Source: Algoriphagus litoralis (GTDB taxonomy: Bacteria > Bacteroidota > Bacteroidia > Cytophagales > Cyclobacteriaceae). From it: 64,000 nt of DNA. This document shows, one piece after another, positions 25,676-33,133 of the stretch (positions within the stretch are counted from its first letter, which is position 1; every line of letters begins with the position of its first letter). The DNA is taken from the NCBI RefSeq assembly GCF_003259255.1, contig NZ_QGOL01000008.1, positions 1 through 64,000 on the forward strand. Reading direction: 5' to 3'. Under the pieces are notes generated by a model that had not been told where the DNA came from, did no database searches, and worked only from the letters and a program-made list of their open reading frames with translations. The position numbers and the translations under genes were made by a program.

Positions 25676-26870
25676 AGGTATATAAGTCTAGAATATTCAC
25701 CTGAAGAAAGTCTTCCCAAGGTATCCCTCCTGTACCGATCACGAGAGACTTTTCAGGGTGATGAGCTTTGACGAAGGCATTCATTCCGCTCAGCCCTCCT
25801 ACTTTTGAAGTCTTCACTTCCAAGGCGATGATGCGTTTTTTGTATTCGACAATGAAATCCACCTCGTCGTTCCCTTCTCTCCAATAGTAGATAGAAATCT
25901 TTTTGTCTTTGAAGGCTTGATTGACCAAGTGTGCCCCGACGGCAGATTCCACCCATCGACCCCAGGCTTTGTGATCTGCCTGCAGGGTCTCGAAGGTTTC
26001 ATTGGAAATCCCCGACATGATGGCGGTATTATGTACCATGAACTTGGGACTGGAGGAGCGCTTACGGACAAGATTGGGACTAAATTTCTCCAGCCCGCCT
26101 AGAAGACCAGCCTCATTGAGCAGTTCCAAGTAATTGGCCAGCGTGGTGGTATTGCCTGCATCTGCCAATTGTCCCATGACCTTGGTGAAGCTGAGCACCT
26201 GACCTGAATAAGCCGAACCAATCTCAAACAGTCGCTTCATCAGCGCAGGCTTATCCACACGGGTCAGCATCAGAATATCCCTCGAGATACTGGTCTCGAG
26301 CAGGGAATCCCGCACGTAACTTTTCCATCGGTCTTCGTCCTCCTTCAAGGTAATAGCTCCTGGATATCCTCCATACCAGATGTATTCTTCCGGGGTCAAA
26401 CCGAAAGCTTCTTTCATCTCAGCATAGGACCAATGTCCCAGATACATCGCCTCGAATCGCCCGGCAAGAGACTCTGTCAGTCCTTGCTGTAGCATCAAGC
26501 GGGAAGAGCCGAGCAGAATCACCCGAATATCCCGCTCCTCTAGGGTGTCCCGATCCCATTCCGCTTTGACTTGCTCACTCCAGTTATCGATCTTTTGAAC
26601 CTCATCAATTACCAAGAGGTAGGGAATCTCAGGTGAAAGCTGATGCTTGACTCGTGCATTTTCCCATTGCTGAGCAATCCATACCTGATCACTTGCAGGC
26701 ACGGCATCTGCAGCTACCAAGGAATACGGACAGTTCATGTCCCGAATCACCTGACGGACTAGGGTAGTTTTACCTACTTGCCGAGGTCCATAGATCACCT
26801 GAATAAAACTGCGAGGTTCATTCTGAAGGCGGTTTTGAATCTGGGTTTTTTCTGCTCTTTGGTAGGCCAT
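25674..26870 (-). CDS. AAA ATPase with DUF4143 and PD-(D/E)xK-like C-terminus
   Basis: This 398-residue protein starts at ATG 26870 (MAYQRAEKTQIQ); an upstream TTG lies inside a palindrome. The N-terminal AAA module has Walker A GPRQVGKTT (residues 28-36) and Walker B LLVIDEVQ (D89, E90), then a sensor LLGSSRL. A central helical DUF4143 region follows. Near the C-terminus, EVDFIVEYKKRIIALEVKTS has the D338...E351-x-K353 spacing of a PD-(D/E)xK nuclease-like core. The family is widespread, often mobile, and of unknown function. Its promoter region carries two tandem palindromes and its 3' side a third, which suggests self-regulation or DNA targeting. Confidence 0.9.
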   Translation of the reverse strand: MAYQRAEKTQIQNRLQNEPRSFIQVIYGPRQVGKTTLVRQVIRDMNCPYSLVAADAVPASDQVWIAQQWENARVKHQLSPEIPYLLVIDEVQKIDNWSEQVKAEWDRDTLEERDIRVILLGSSRLMLQQGLTESLAGRFEAMYLGHWSYAEMKEAFGLTPEEYIWYGGYPGAITLKEDEDRWKSYVRDSLLETSISRDILMLTRVDKPALMKRLFEIGSAYSGQVLSFTKVMGQLADAGNTTTLANYLELLNEAGLLGGLEKFSPNLVRKRSSSPKFMVHNTAIMSGISNETFETLQADHKAWGRWVESAVGAHLVNQAFKDKKISIYYWREGNDEVDFIVEYKKRIIALEVKTSKVGGLSGMNAFVKAHHPEKSLVIGTGGIPWEDFLQVNILDLYT

Positions 26871-26876
26871 TTTTAC

Positions 26877-26920
26877 TTTACTCAAAATACTGAGTAAATT
26901 TACTCATTACATTGAGTAAA
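26877..26920. repeat. Two tandem TTTACTCA-N6-TGAGTAAA palindromes upstream of the ATPase
   Basis: Copies at 26877-26898 (spacer aaatac) and 26899-26920 (spacer ttacat) abut directly, creating a 16-bp perfect palindrome TGAGTAAATTTACTCA at 26891-26906. They lie 7 to 50 nt upstream of the ATPase ATG, where promoter and ribosome-binding site are expected. They look like a tandem operator. Confidence 0.85.
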
Positions 26921-27042
26921 TATCAAATTAAGCATCCATTTTATTTAAAATCAGTGAGTTGCAAAATAATTTTTAAGTAAAAAATCAGTGAAATTTGACC
27001 CTAAAAGAGATTGAATTGTTTTGGATTTGGGGGAAAAAGGCA

Positions 27043-27075
27043 AAAAAATACCCCGGCAACTAACCGGGGACTTTT
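27043..27075 (-). terminator. Rho-independent terminator of the dioxygenase-hydrolase operon
   Basis: Arms CCCCGG (27051-27056) and CCGGGG (27064-27069) form a G+C-rich stem. On the minus strand this is followed by a T tract. It lies about 100 nt after the hydrolase stop codon. Confidence 0.75.
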
Positions 27076-27177
27076 TAAACTAAATAGACCTTACAAGAAA
27101 ACTGGTCTATCCCACGAAGGGACAAATTGAGATTGGAATCTTTCTTCAGAACAATTTGATACGCATAAAACGAACCA

Positions 27178-27789
27178 TCAAATGAAAATATTCTGGTTGA
27201 CCCAGTTAATCTCTTCTTCCCGAATGGTATGATCCGGGTCATCGAATAATTTTATGGTGACTTCTGCTCCCATTTTGCGGAGCAGTTTGCCTGATTCATC
27301 TATTCTTTCTGCAGGGACGTGAAAGTCACGATCACTGCTACCTATGAAAATCGGAGTACCTTGAAAATCACCTGAATAATTTTCTGGCCTCAACTTTTCT
27401 CCGATCAATCCCCCAGTGAATGCCACTACCCCTTTGAATCTTTGCCCATGGCGGGCTGCAAATTCAAGACTAAGACATGCCCCCTGCGAGAATCCCAACA
27501 AAATGATGTTTTCTGTAGGGATGTTAGCCTCTTTAATTTTGCTCCAGGTTTCTTCCAAAATCTGAAGAGAATTCTCCAATGCAACTTTGTTGCCTTCGTC
27601 TGATGCCATAAATCCAAACGGATACCAGGAATTTCTGTTGGCCTGCGGGGCAAGAATTGCATAATCGGTCAGATTAAGATGGGGAACGAGCGAAAGGATA
27701 CTTTCAGCGGTAGCTCCACGTCCATGGATCATGATGATAGCCTTATTCGCTTCGGTCAGCGAAAGACCGGTTTTTTTGATATCAGGCAT
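27178..27789 (-). CDS. Alpha/beta hydrolase, carboxylesterase/MhqD-like
   Basis: This 203-residue cytosolic alpha/beta hydrolase of the phospholipase/carboxylesterase family has the oxyanion segment IMIHGRGA and the nucleophile S101 in GFSQGA. The acid is D155 in SDRDFHVP and the base H187 in DPDHTI. It overlaps the dioxygenase gene by 8 nt, so the two form an operon. In Bacillus, a related hydrolase (MhqD) is co-regulated with the ring-cleaving dioxygenases MhqE/MhqO under a MarR-type repressor. That parallel supports a role in handling quinone or catechol degradation products; this is inference. Confidence 0.9.
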   Translation of the reverse strand: MPDIKKTGLSLTEANKAIIMIHGRGATAESILSLVPHLNLTDYAILAPQANRNSWYPFGFMASDEGNKVALENSLQILEETWSKIKEANIPTENIILLGFSQGACLSLEFAARHGQRFKGVVAFTGGLIGEKLRPENYSGDFQGTPIFIGSSDRDFHVPAERIDESGKLLRKMGAEVTIKLFDDPDHTIREEEINWVNQNIFI

Positions 27790-28732
27790 AGGACTCGATG
27801 TCTAGTTTCACAGGCGCTAGGTTTTTTTCGATTTTTTCCCGACTCGGCTCAGCCCAATCTGGAAGCTTTACCAATTCCCCCAAGTGAGCTTCATCCTCAT
27901 CTATAGCAAATCCGGGTTCATCTGTGGCAATTTCAAACAGTACTCCTCCCGGTTCACGGAAGTAAATTGACTTGAAATAGTTTCTGTCTTTGACTTCGGT
28001 CACTTGGTAGCCATTTCGCATCAAGATCGCCTGAACCTCCAGTTGAGTGGAAGAATTGGCAGTCCGAAATGCTATGTGATGCACCGTACCAGCACTCTGA
28101 ACTCCACGATTTCCGCTTTTGTCAATCACAATATCAACGATATCGCCTGGCTTACCCTCAGTACCGTAGCGATAGCGATCGCCTTCTTGACCGATGAATC
28201 GGTAATCCATATGCTGGATCAAAAGCTTCTCAGTCAACTCTTTGGCACGGAGATTCAAAGTTGCTCCATAAAAGCCTCGAATCGAATGGACTGCAGGAAT
28301 ATGCCCATAAGTCCAACCTGGTCTTTCGTCTTGGTCATTGGCTACCAATTCGATTCCCATGCTGTCATGGTCTTCGAATCGGATCAGCTTTTCACCAAAT
28401 CGAGTCTGAACATCAGAGACAGGAATCCCAAACTTTTTCAATCGCTCGATCCAATAGTCCAAGGAATCTTTTCCTATGGAAAAAGCGGTATAGGTCAATT
28501 CTCCTGTCCCTTTGGTACCTTTTCTCGCTCCAGTAAATGGGAAAGTCGTAAAAACAGTCCCAGGTCTTCCCAATTCATCTCCGAAGTAGAAATGATACAC
28601 ATCCGGTGCATCAAAGTTGATCGTCTTCTTCACCAGTCTCAAGCCTAGAATACCAGAATAGAAATCGATATTTTTTTGTGGATTTCCGGCGATCGCAGTG
28701 ATGTGATGAATGCCGGTGATTAATGGTGTCAT
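27782..28732 (-). CDS. VOC-family ring-cleaving dioxygenase (MhqO-like)
   Basis: This 316-residue protein has two vicinal-oxygen-chelate modules. Module one starts GIHHITAIAGNPQKNIDFYS with GLRLVKKTINFDAPDVYHFY, and module two has AGTVHHIAFRT and GGVLFEIATDEPGF. The His residues near 9 and 220 and a Glu near 272 give the expected metal triad. This subgroup is annotated as ring-cleaving dioxygenase and in Bacillus is induced by hydroquinones. It precedes the hydrolase gene in a two-gene operon. The real substrate is unknown. Confidence 0.9.
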   Translation of the reverse strand: MTPLITGIHHITAIAGNPQKNIDFYSGILGLRLVKKTINFDAPDVYHFYFGDELGRPGTVFTTFPFTGARKGTKGTGELTYTAFSIGKDSLDYWIERLKKFGIPVSDVQTRFGEKLIRFEDHDSMGIELVANDQDERPGWTYGHIPAVHSIRGFYGATLNLRAKELTEKLLIQHMDYRFIGQEGDRYRYGTEGKPGDIVDIVIDKSGNRGVQSAGTVHHIAFRTANSSTQLEVQAILMRNGYQVTEVKDRNYFKSIYFREPGGVLFEIATDEPGFAIDEDEAHLGELVKLPDWAEPSREKIEKNLAPVKLDIESYA

Positions 28733-28752
28733 GTGATTTTTGTTTTTAAGAG

Positions 28753-28778
28753 CCCTTGGGTTTCCAAAGGATCAAGGG
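28753..28778. promoter_or_regulatory. Inverted repeat upstream of the dioxygenase gene
   Basis: CCCTTG (28753-28758) and CAAGGG (28773-28778) form an inverted repeat 21 nt upstream of the dioxygenase start. A second, overlapping dyad CCTTxGG/CCxAAGG is nested in it. It could be an operator or a 5'-leader hairpin. It does not resemble the palindrome ahead of the MarR gene. Confidence 0.35.
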
Positions 28779-28805
28779 GTATTGTGGTTATATAAGCGTT
28801 GGATT

Positions 28806-28840
28806 TTAAGAAAAAAAGCCGCCCTTTGAGGCAGCTTTTT
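28806..28840 (-). terminator. Rho-independent terminator of the YceI gene
   Basis: On the minus strand, AAGCTGCC, a short loop and GGCGGCTT (one G-U pair) are followed by seven T. It lies 36 nt past the YceI stop and separates that gene from the dioxygenase operon. Confidence 0.75.
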
Positions 28841-28875
28841 CAATTTTACTCGGTAACCTCTGGACCGAATATTCC

Positions 28876-29400
28876 TTATTGTTTTACAACTTGCACGTTT
28901 AGAAGCAATCTTACCTGATCACTTACAACCACGCTTCCTGCTTCTGTCACTGCTGACCAAGTTAATCCAAATTCTTTACGGCTGATTTTACCTTCGATTT
29001 CGAATCCGGCCTTTGTTTGGCCATAAGGATCACCAGCCACGCCACCAAAGTCAACGTCCAGAGTGACTTCTTTCTTGTTTCCACGGATTGTAAGATCTCC
29101 TACTAGCTTATAATCGCCTCCGTTTTTTACTACTTTTCCGGCGAAAGTCAAGTTGGGATGGTTGGCAGCGTCAAAGAAATCTGCAGATTTCAAGTGATTG
29201 TCCCGATCAGACTGATTGGTATCAATGCTGTCAATGGCAGCGGAGAAATTCACGCTAGCCCCGTCAAAATCATCAGAAGTAGATTCCGCAGAACCTTCAA
29301 AGCTCTTGAAATAACCAGTCACGGTTGAAATTACTAGGTGCTTTACCTTAAATGATACTTCTGAATGTGTAGGGTCGATGATCCATTTTGTAGTGCTCAT
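28876..29400 (-). CDS. YceI-family protein
   Basis: This 174-residue lipocalin-like YceI domain begins directly with KWIIDPTHSEVSFKVKHLVISTVTGYF and has no signal peptide, so it is predicted to be cytoplasmic. Other family blocks are FSAAIDSIDTNQSDRDNHLKSADFFDA, LTIRGNKKEVTLDVDF and a C-terminal EVRLLLNVQ-type strand. YceI proteins bind isoprenoid quinones or similar long lipids. It lies 73 nt behind the MarR gene, with an operator-like site in the gap. A role in quinone sequestration fits the neighbourhood. Confidence 0.92.
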   Translation of the reverse strand: MSTTKWIIDPTHSEVSFKVKHLVISTVTGYFKSFEGSAESTSDDFDGASVNFSAAIDSIDTNQSDRDNHLKSADFFDAANHPNLTFAGKVVKNGGDYKLVGDLTIRGNKKEVTLDVDFGGVAGDPYGQTKAGFEIEGKISRKEFGLTWSAVTEAGSVVVSDQVRLLLNVQVVKQ

Positions 29401-29442
29401 AATTGTATTGTTTATTGGTTAGTTATAATTGTGTTGACATTT

Positions 29443-29456
29443 ATTGTATAGACATT
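29443..29456. promoter_or_regulatory. Operator-like site upstream of the YceI gene
   Basis: ATTGTATAGACATT matches 12 of 14 bases of the perfect palindrome upstream of the MarR gene. It overlaps two direct repeats GACATTTATT (29436-29445 and 29451-29460) and is 43 nt before the YceI start. Confidence 0.5.
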
Positions 29457-29473
29457 TATTTTTTCAATTTTTT

Positions 29474-29926
29474 TTATCCCCTCAGTTTGTCTAGTAAGTC
29501 ATTCAATTGATTGACCTCTTCGATAGAGAGATGCAAGGCGTTTTTATTGTTTTCCTCGACCAGCAATTCCAGCTGGGCCAAAAGATCCAGTCCTTTTTGG
29601 GTAATCACAACATCGACTTGTCGGCGATCGCTTGGACATTCCTCCCTTTTTACGAGTTCCTTCATTTTCAATTTGTCTACCAGACGCGAGGCATTGGACA
29701 TTTTATTAAGCATCCTGTCCTGAATAGAGGAAACTGTCGTAGGAGCTCCGTTCTGACCTCTCAAAATGCGCAATACATTATATTGCTCCGGTGACAAATC
29801 ATGCGGCTTAAATAAGCAATTTTGCGTAGTCACCATATAACTATGTGTGTACAACAGATTCACCACCAATTTGTTATATGGATCTTTGAACTCCTTCTGC
29901 TGAATCGCCTCCTCTATTTTTCCCAT
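29474..29926 (-). CDS. MarR-family transcriptional regulator
   Basis: This 150-residue winged-helix regulator starts best at ATG 29926 (MGKIEEAIQQKEF). An ATG at 29962 would place the palindromic operator inside the coding sequence. The DNA-binding core is LSPEQYNVLRILRGQNGAPTTVSSIQDRMLNKMSNASRLVDKLKMKELVKREECPSDRRQVDVVIT. It contains one cysteine in the wing (EECPSD), a possible redox sensor as in quinone-sensing MarR proteins. It likely represses itself and YceI, and perhaps the dioxygenase operon. Confidence 0.92.
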   Translation of the reverse strand: MGKIEEAIQQKEFKDPYNKLVVNLLYTHSYMVTTQNCLFKPHDLSPEQYNVLRILRGQNGAPTTVSSIQDRMLNKMSNASRLVDKLKMKELVKREECPSDRRQVDVVITQKGLDLLAQLELLVEENNKNALHLSIEEVNQLNDLLDKLRG

Positions 29927-29945
29927 TTTATTTACAATTGGATTT

Positions 29946-29959
29946 AATGTATATACATT
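29946..29959. promoter_or_regulatory. 14-bp palindromic operator upstream of the MarR gene
   Basis: AATGTATATACATT is a perfect palindrome 20 nt upstream of the preferred MarR start. A 12/14 match lies ahead of YceI. MarR proteins bind such A/T-rich dyads, so autoregulation is likely. Confidence 0.6.
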
Positions 29960-30060
29960 CAAATGTAAGAAAAGGTTTCAATCTTTTTGATTTTTTTGAA
30001 AAATCCGATTCTTTGAAACTTAGGATTTTATAACTTCAATTTGCACTTTTTACAAAAACT

Positions 30061-32823
30061 ATGAAAAAGCTGCTGTTTTCGCTCATTTTTATTCTGCTGA
30101 ATGTTCTTTCAGCCAATCATTCTTTCGGCCAAATCCAGCAAAACCTGCAATCCAGATTTGACAACTATTTGACCCAGCGGAAATTTGAATCCGCACTTAC
30201 ACTTGCAGATTCTCTGATCAATTCGACCTCAGCAAATCCCCTTAATCAGGCTCATGCCTTTCTTCTGAAAGCAGTGGCACTCCAATCTCAAAAAAAGCAT
30301 ACGCCTGCCTCACACATCGCAGACAGTCTTCTACAAACGAGCGTATTCGAGCCTTATCCAGAATTGGAAATGAAGGCGCTCCTAGTCTTAGGAAATGTGA
30401 ATTATTCACGGTTTCGCCAAAATGAAGCCACCTCCTATTATCTCCAAATCGACAGCCTCGGGGATGCGACCAAAAAAGGACGGGAAACGCAGATCAAGGC
30501 TTTGACCAACTTGGGCACCTTGATGCTAAGCACCAAGGAAAATCGGGACGAAAACTTCCTTCAGACCGGTGACTTCTATTATTCCAAAGGGCTGAAACTT
30601 GCACTGGAAACGGGAGACAGCACCGGATACTATGATCTCCGCACCTACGTCGCCACTCAGGACTTTGGCAAAGGGAAACTAGACTCGATCGAAACCATCT
30701 ACACGGATGCTATTCGTTTTTTTGAAAGAAAAGGAGACCAAAAGCTCCTGACATCCACTCTTTGGGGACTTGGATGGGCTTATGAATCAGAGGGTGAACT
30801 GGAAAAAGCAAGGGAGACTTATCTGAGAACTATTCAGCAGAACGCGCAAAATCCTCAAAACATCAATGGCAATGCTAGAGCGCATTGGATCTATGCCAAT
30901 TTTTTGAATCGTATGGAGGAATGGGAGGCCTCAATTCTCGAGTTTGAAACTGCCCAAAAACTCTTTCAGTCCGAAGAAGAACAAGATATCGGCCCATTGA
31001 ATGGTACCATTTACAATCTCGCAACCCTCTATCGCAAAGTAGGCCGAGACAGGGAGGCTTATGAATTCCTTGAAAAAGCCTGGGTCATGCAGGATTCTAT
31101 TGATCGGGCGATAGAATTCGATCAGCTTCAAGAACTGGAAACCAAATACCAAACTGCCCAAAAAGACAAAGAAATAGTAGCCCTCCAAGTAGTCTCGCAA
31201 CGAAGAAAATTCCAGCTTCTGATTGGGATTTTAGCACTTGTGCTGGTAGTAGCTGGTTTTTTTATTTTTTTCTACTACCAACGAAAAAAACTGGATCTGG
31301 CCCGAAAAATCACAGAGTTGGATCAGGTCAAGAGCAGTTTTTTTGAAAACATCTCCCACGAATTCCGTACTCCTCTAACGCTGATCGACAGTCCGCTCCA
31401 AGTCTTGGAAAAAGATCCGGAAATCTCTGAAGAGTACTCCGCTAAACTGGCTTTGATCAGAAAGCAAAGCAACCGGCTGCTGGAACTGGTAGACCAAATC
31501 CTATCGTTGAATCAACTCCAAAACGGTGAGATCCAGGTCCTGCTAAAGAAGCGAAAGCTTCGCCACCACCTCCCTTCGCTCTTGGAATCTTTTGAGTTTG
31601 AAGCAAAAGAAAAGGGGCTGATTTGGAAGACCAAGCTCGATTTTTCAGACGATTTGGTATGGTTTGATCTTGATCTGATCCAAAAAATTTTCACCAACCT
31701 AGTTGGTAACTCCTTGAAATATACCCCAGAAGGCGGTGCCATCAAGATCAATTCCTCAGCCGATCAATCCCAACTTCGCTTCAGAATTCAAAACACGGCT
31801 CCAGAATTAAGACCACAGGAGGTGAAACGGATCTTTGACCGATTCTACCAAAATCAGCAGACCAACCCCGGTTTTGGTATAGGACTGTCGCTTGTAGATG
31901 CTTTGGTCAAGCGGCTCAACGGAAGTATAAATGCGGAGAAAGTTGAGGATCAATTGGCTATCGAGGTGACTTTACCAATAGCTTTGGACCATTTACCCCA
32001 AAACGTGATCTTGTTTGATCAGGAAAGTCAAGACTTGATTTATCCAAAAGAAGTCTCTCCCAACAAAGAAATCCCCATTTTACTGATTGCTGAAGATCAT
32101 CAGGACACTCGCGCCATTCTTCTGGAGATTTTCCAAAATGACTACCAGGTCATTCCAGTAAGCAACGGAGAGGAGGCTTGGAAAATCTGTCAGGAAATAG
32201 TCCCAGATCTGATTTTATCAGATATCGCCATGCCTCAGGTCAGCGGTCTCGAACTTTGTCGCAGGATCAAAACCCATGAATTTCTTTCGCACATTCCAGT
32301 TTTTCTCCTGACGGCCTCAGCGGGACTATCCACGCAGCTGGAGGGAAGTGAGGCCGAAGCAGACGGCTACCTATCTAAACCATTCAATCATGAGTTGCTG
32401 GCACAGGAAATCAAAAAACTGATCGCTCAGCGCAAAAAACTCCGTGAACGCTACAGCAAAGAAGTTATTCTAAAGCCGGTGGAACTTGCCATCAACTCGG
32501 TGGAAGAGCGCTTTCTGGAAAAACTGCAGGAGGTAGTCACTGAGAATTTCGAAAACCCTGACTTCGGGGCGGAGGATTTTGCAGCCGCCATGGACATGAG
32601 CCGGATGCAACTTCATCGGAAATTGAAACACCTCACTGGGCATTCTGCCATGGAATTCCTGAAGGATCAACGCCTGAAAACTGCCGCCAGCTTGCTGAAA
32701 CGAGGTGATCTGAGTGTTTCGGATGTAGCGTATTCGGTTGGATTTAATGACCTCTCCCACTTTTCGAAAAGCTTCAAAGCCAGTTTTGGACTAAGCCCAA
32801 CCGAATATCAACAAACTAATTGA
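30061..32823 (+). CDS. Hybrid two-component sensor: TPR, histidine kinase, receiver, AraC HTH
   Basis: This is a 920-residue one-protein signalling system. A signal peptide (ending ANHSFGQ) precedes a periplasmic TPR-like region (about residues 30-370). One membrane helix near residues 392-410 is followed by a HisKA domain with phospho-acceptor H433 (ENISHEFRTPL). The HATPase domain has NLVGNSLKYTPEGG and GFGIGLSLV. A receiver domain has phospho-acceptor D721 (LILSDIAMP) and K of YLSKPF. A C-terminal AraC-type HTH ends SDVAYSVGFNDLSHFSKSFKASFGLSPTEY. Unlike polysaccharide-utilisation hybrids, it has no beta-propeller sensor and no susCD genes nearby, so the signal is unknown. Confidence 0.95.
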   Translation: MKKLLFSLIFILLNVLSANHSFGQIQQNLQSRFDNYLTQRKFESALTLADSLINSTSANPLNQAHAFLLKAVALQSQKKHTPASHIADSLLQTSVFEPYPELEMKALLVLGNVNYSRFRQNEATSYYLQIDSLGDATKKGRETQIKALTNLGTLMLSTKENRDENFLQTGDFYYSKGLKLALETGDSTGYYDLRTYVATQDFGKGKLDSIETIYTDAIRFFERKGDQKLLTSTLWGLGWAYESEGELEKARETYLRTIQQNAQNPQNINGNARAHWIYANFLNRMEEWEASILEFETAQKLFQSEEEQDIGPLNGTIYNLATLYRKVGRDREAYEFLEKAWVMQDSIDRAIEFDQLQELETKYQTAQKDKEIVALQVVSQRRKFQLLIGILALVLVVAGFFIFFYYQRKKLDLARKITELDQVKSSFFENISHEFRTPLTLIDSPLQVLEKDPEISEEYSAKLALIRKQSNRLLELVDQILSLNQLQNGEIQVLLKKRKLRHHLPSLLESFEFEAKEKGLIWKTKLDFSDDLVWFDLDLIQKIFTNLVGNSLKYTPEGGAIKINSSADQSQLRFRIQNTAPELRPQEVKRIFDRFYQNQQTNPGFGIGLSLVDALVKRLNGSINAEKVEDQLAIEVTLPIALDHLPQNVILFDQESQDLIYPKEVSPNKEIPILLIAEDHQDTRAILLEIFQNDYQVIPVSNGEEAWKICQEIVPDLILSDIAMPQVSGLELCRRIKTHEFLSHIPVFLLTASAGLSTQLEGSEAEADGYLSKPFNHELLAQEIKKLIAQRKKLRERYSKEVILKPVELAINSVEERFLEKLQEVVTENFENPDFGAEDFAAAMDMSRMQLHRKLKHLTGHSAMEFLKDQRLKTAASLLKRGDLSVSDVAYSVGFNDLSHFSKSFKASFGLSPTEYQQTN

Positions 32824-32845
32824 GCTAGTTTTTCAATGAATTTAT

Positions 32846-32878
32846 GGCCTCTGGATCAATTCAGAGGCCTTTTTTTTG
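32846..32878 (+). terminator. Rho-independent terminator after the hybrid sensor gene
   Basis: GGCCTCTG (32846-32853) and CAGAGGCC (32862-32869) form an 8-bp stem with an 8-nt loop, followed by eight T. Confidence 0.9.
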
Positions 32879-32962
32879 GTCTGTTACCTGTGACCAAGAT
32901 CTTGTTACAGGCTGACAACTCCTTCCCAATTCAGGCAAGTAGTTTTGGTTTGAGCATTTGGT

Positions 32963-33118
32963 ATGAAAAAGAAGCCCGGCAAATATGAAGGAAATCTTCC
33001 TCTTCTGAAGAGTCGGCAGATTCTATTAAATATCAATGAACTGGAAAAAGGACAGTATGAACTCATCCTTATTCAAAATGGAATCCCGCTTAAACGCATC
33101 ATTTTCAAAAAGCCCTAA
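32963..33118 (+). CDS. Small 51-residue protein, unknown function
   Basis: An ATG-to-TAA frame encodes 51 residues starting MKKKPGKYEGNLPLLKSRQI and ending NGIPLKRIIFKKP. It has no signal peptide. The second half (INELEKGQYELILIQNGIPLKRIIFKK) reads as a beta-hairpin and resembles the last strands of Bacteroidota secretion (T9SS type A) domains, but the protein is too short and not exported. It lies between the hybrid sensor terminator and the OmpA gene, 15 nt before the latter, so the two may be co-transcribed. Coding potential is supported by codon pattern only. Confidence 0.5.
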   Translation: MKKKPGKYEGNLPLLKSRQILLNINELEKGQYELILIQNGIPLKRIIFKKP

Positions 33119-33133
33119 TCAAATCCTGTTACT

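Noticed and set aside
28004..28648. Open frame of 214 codons on the plus strand inside the dioxygenase gene
   Set aside because: It is the shadow of the conserved VOC gene and shows low-complexity Ser/Arg/Ile composition.
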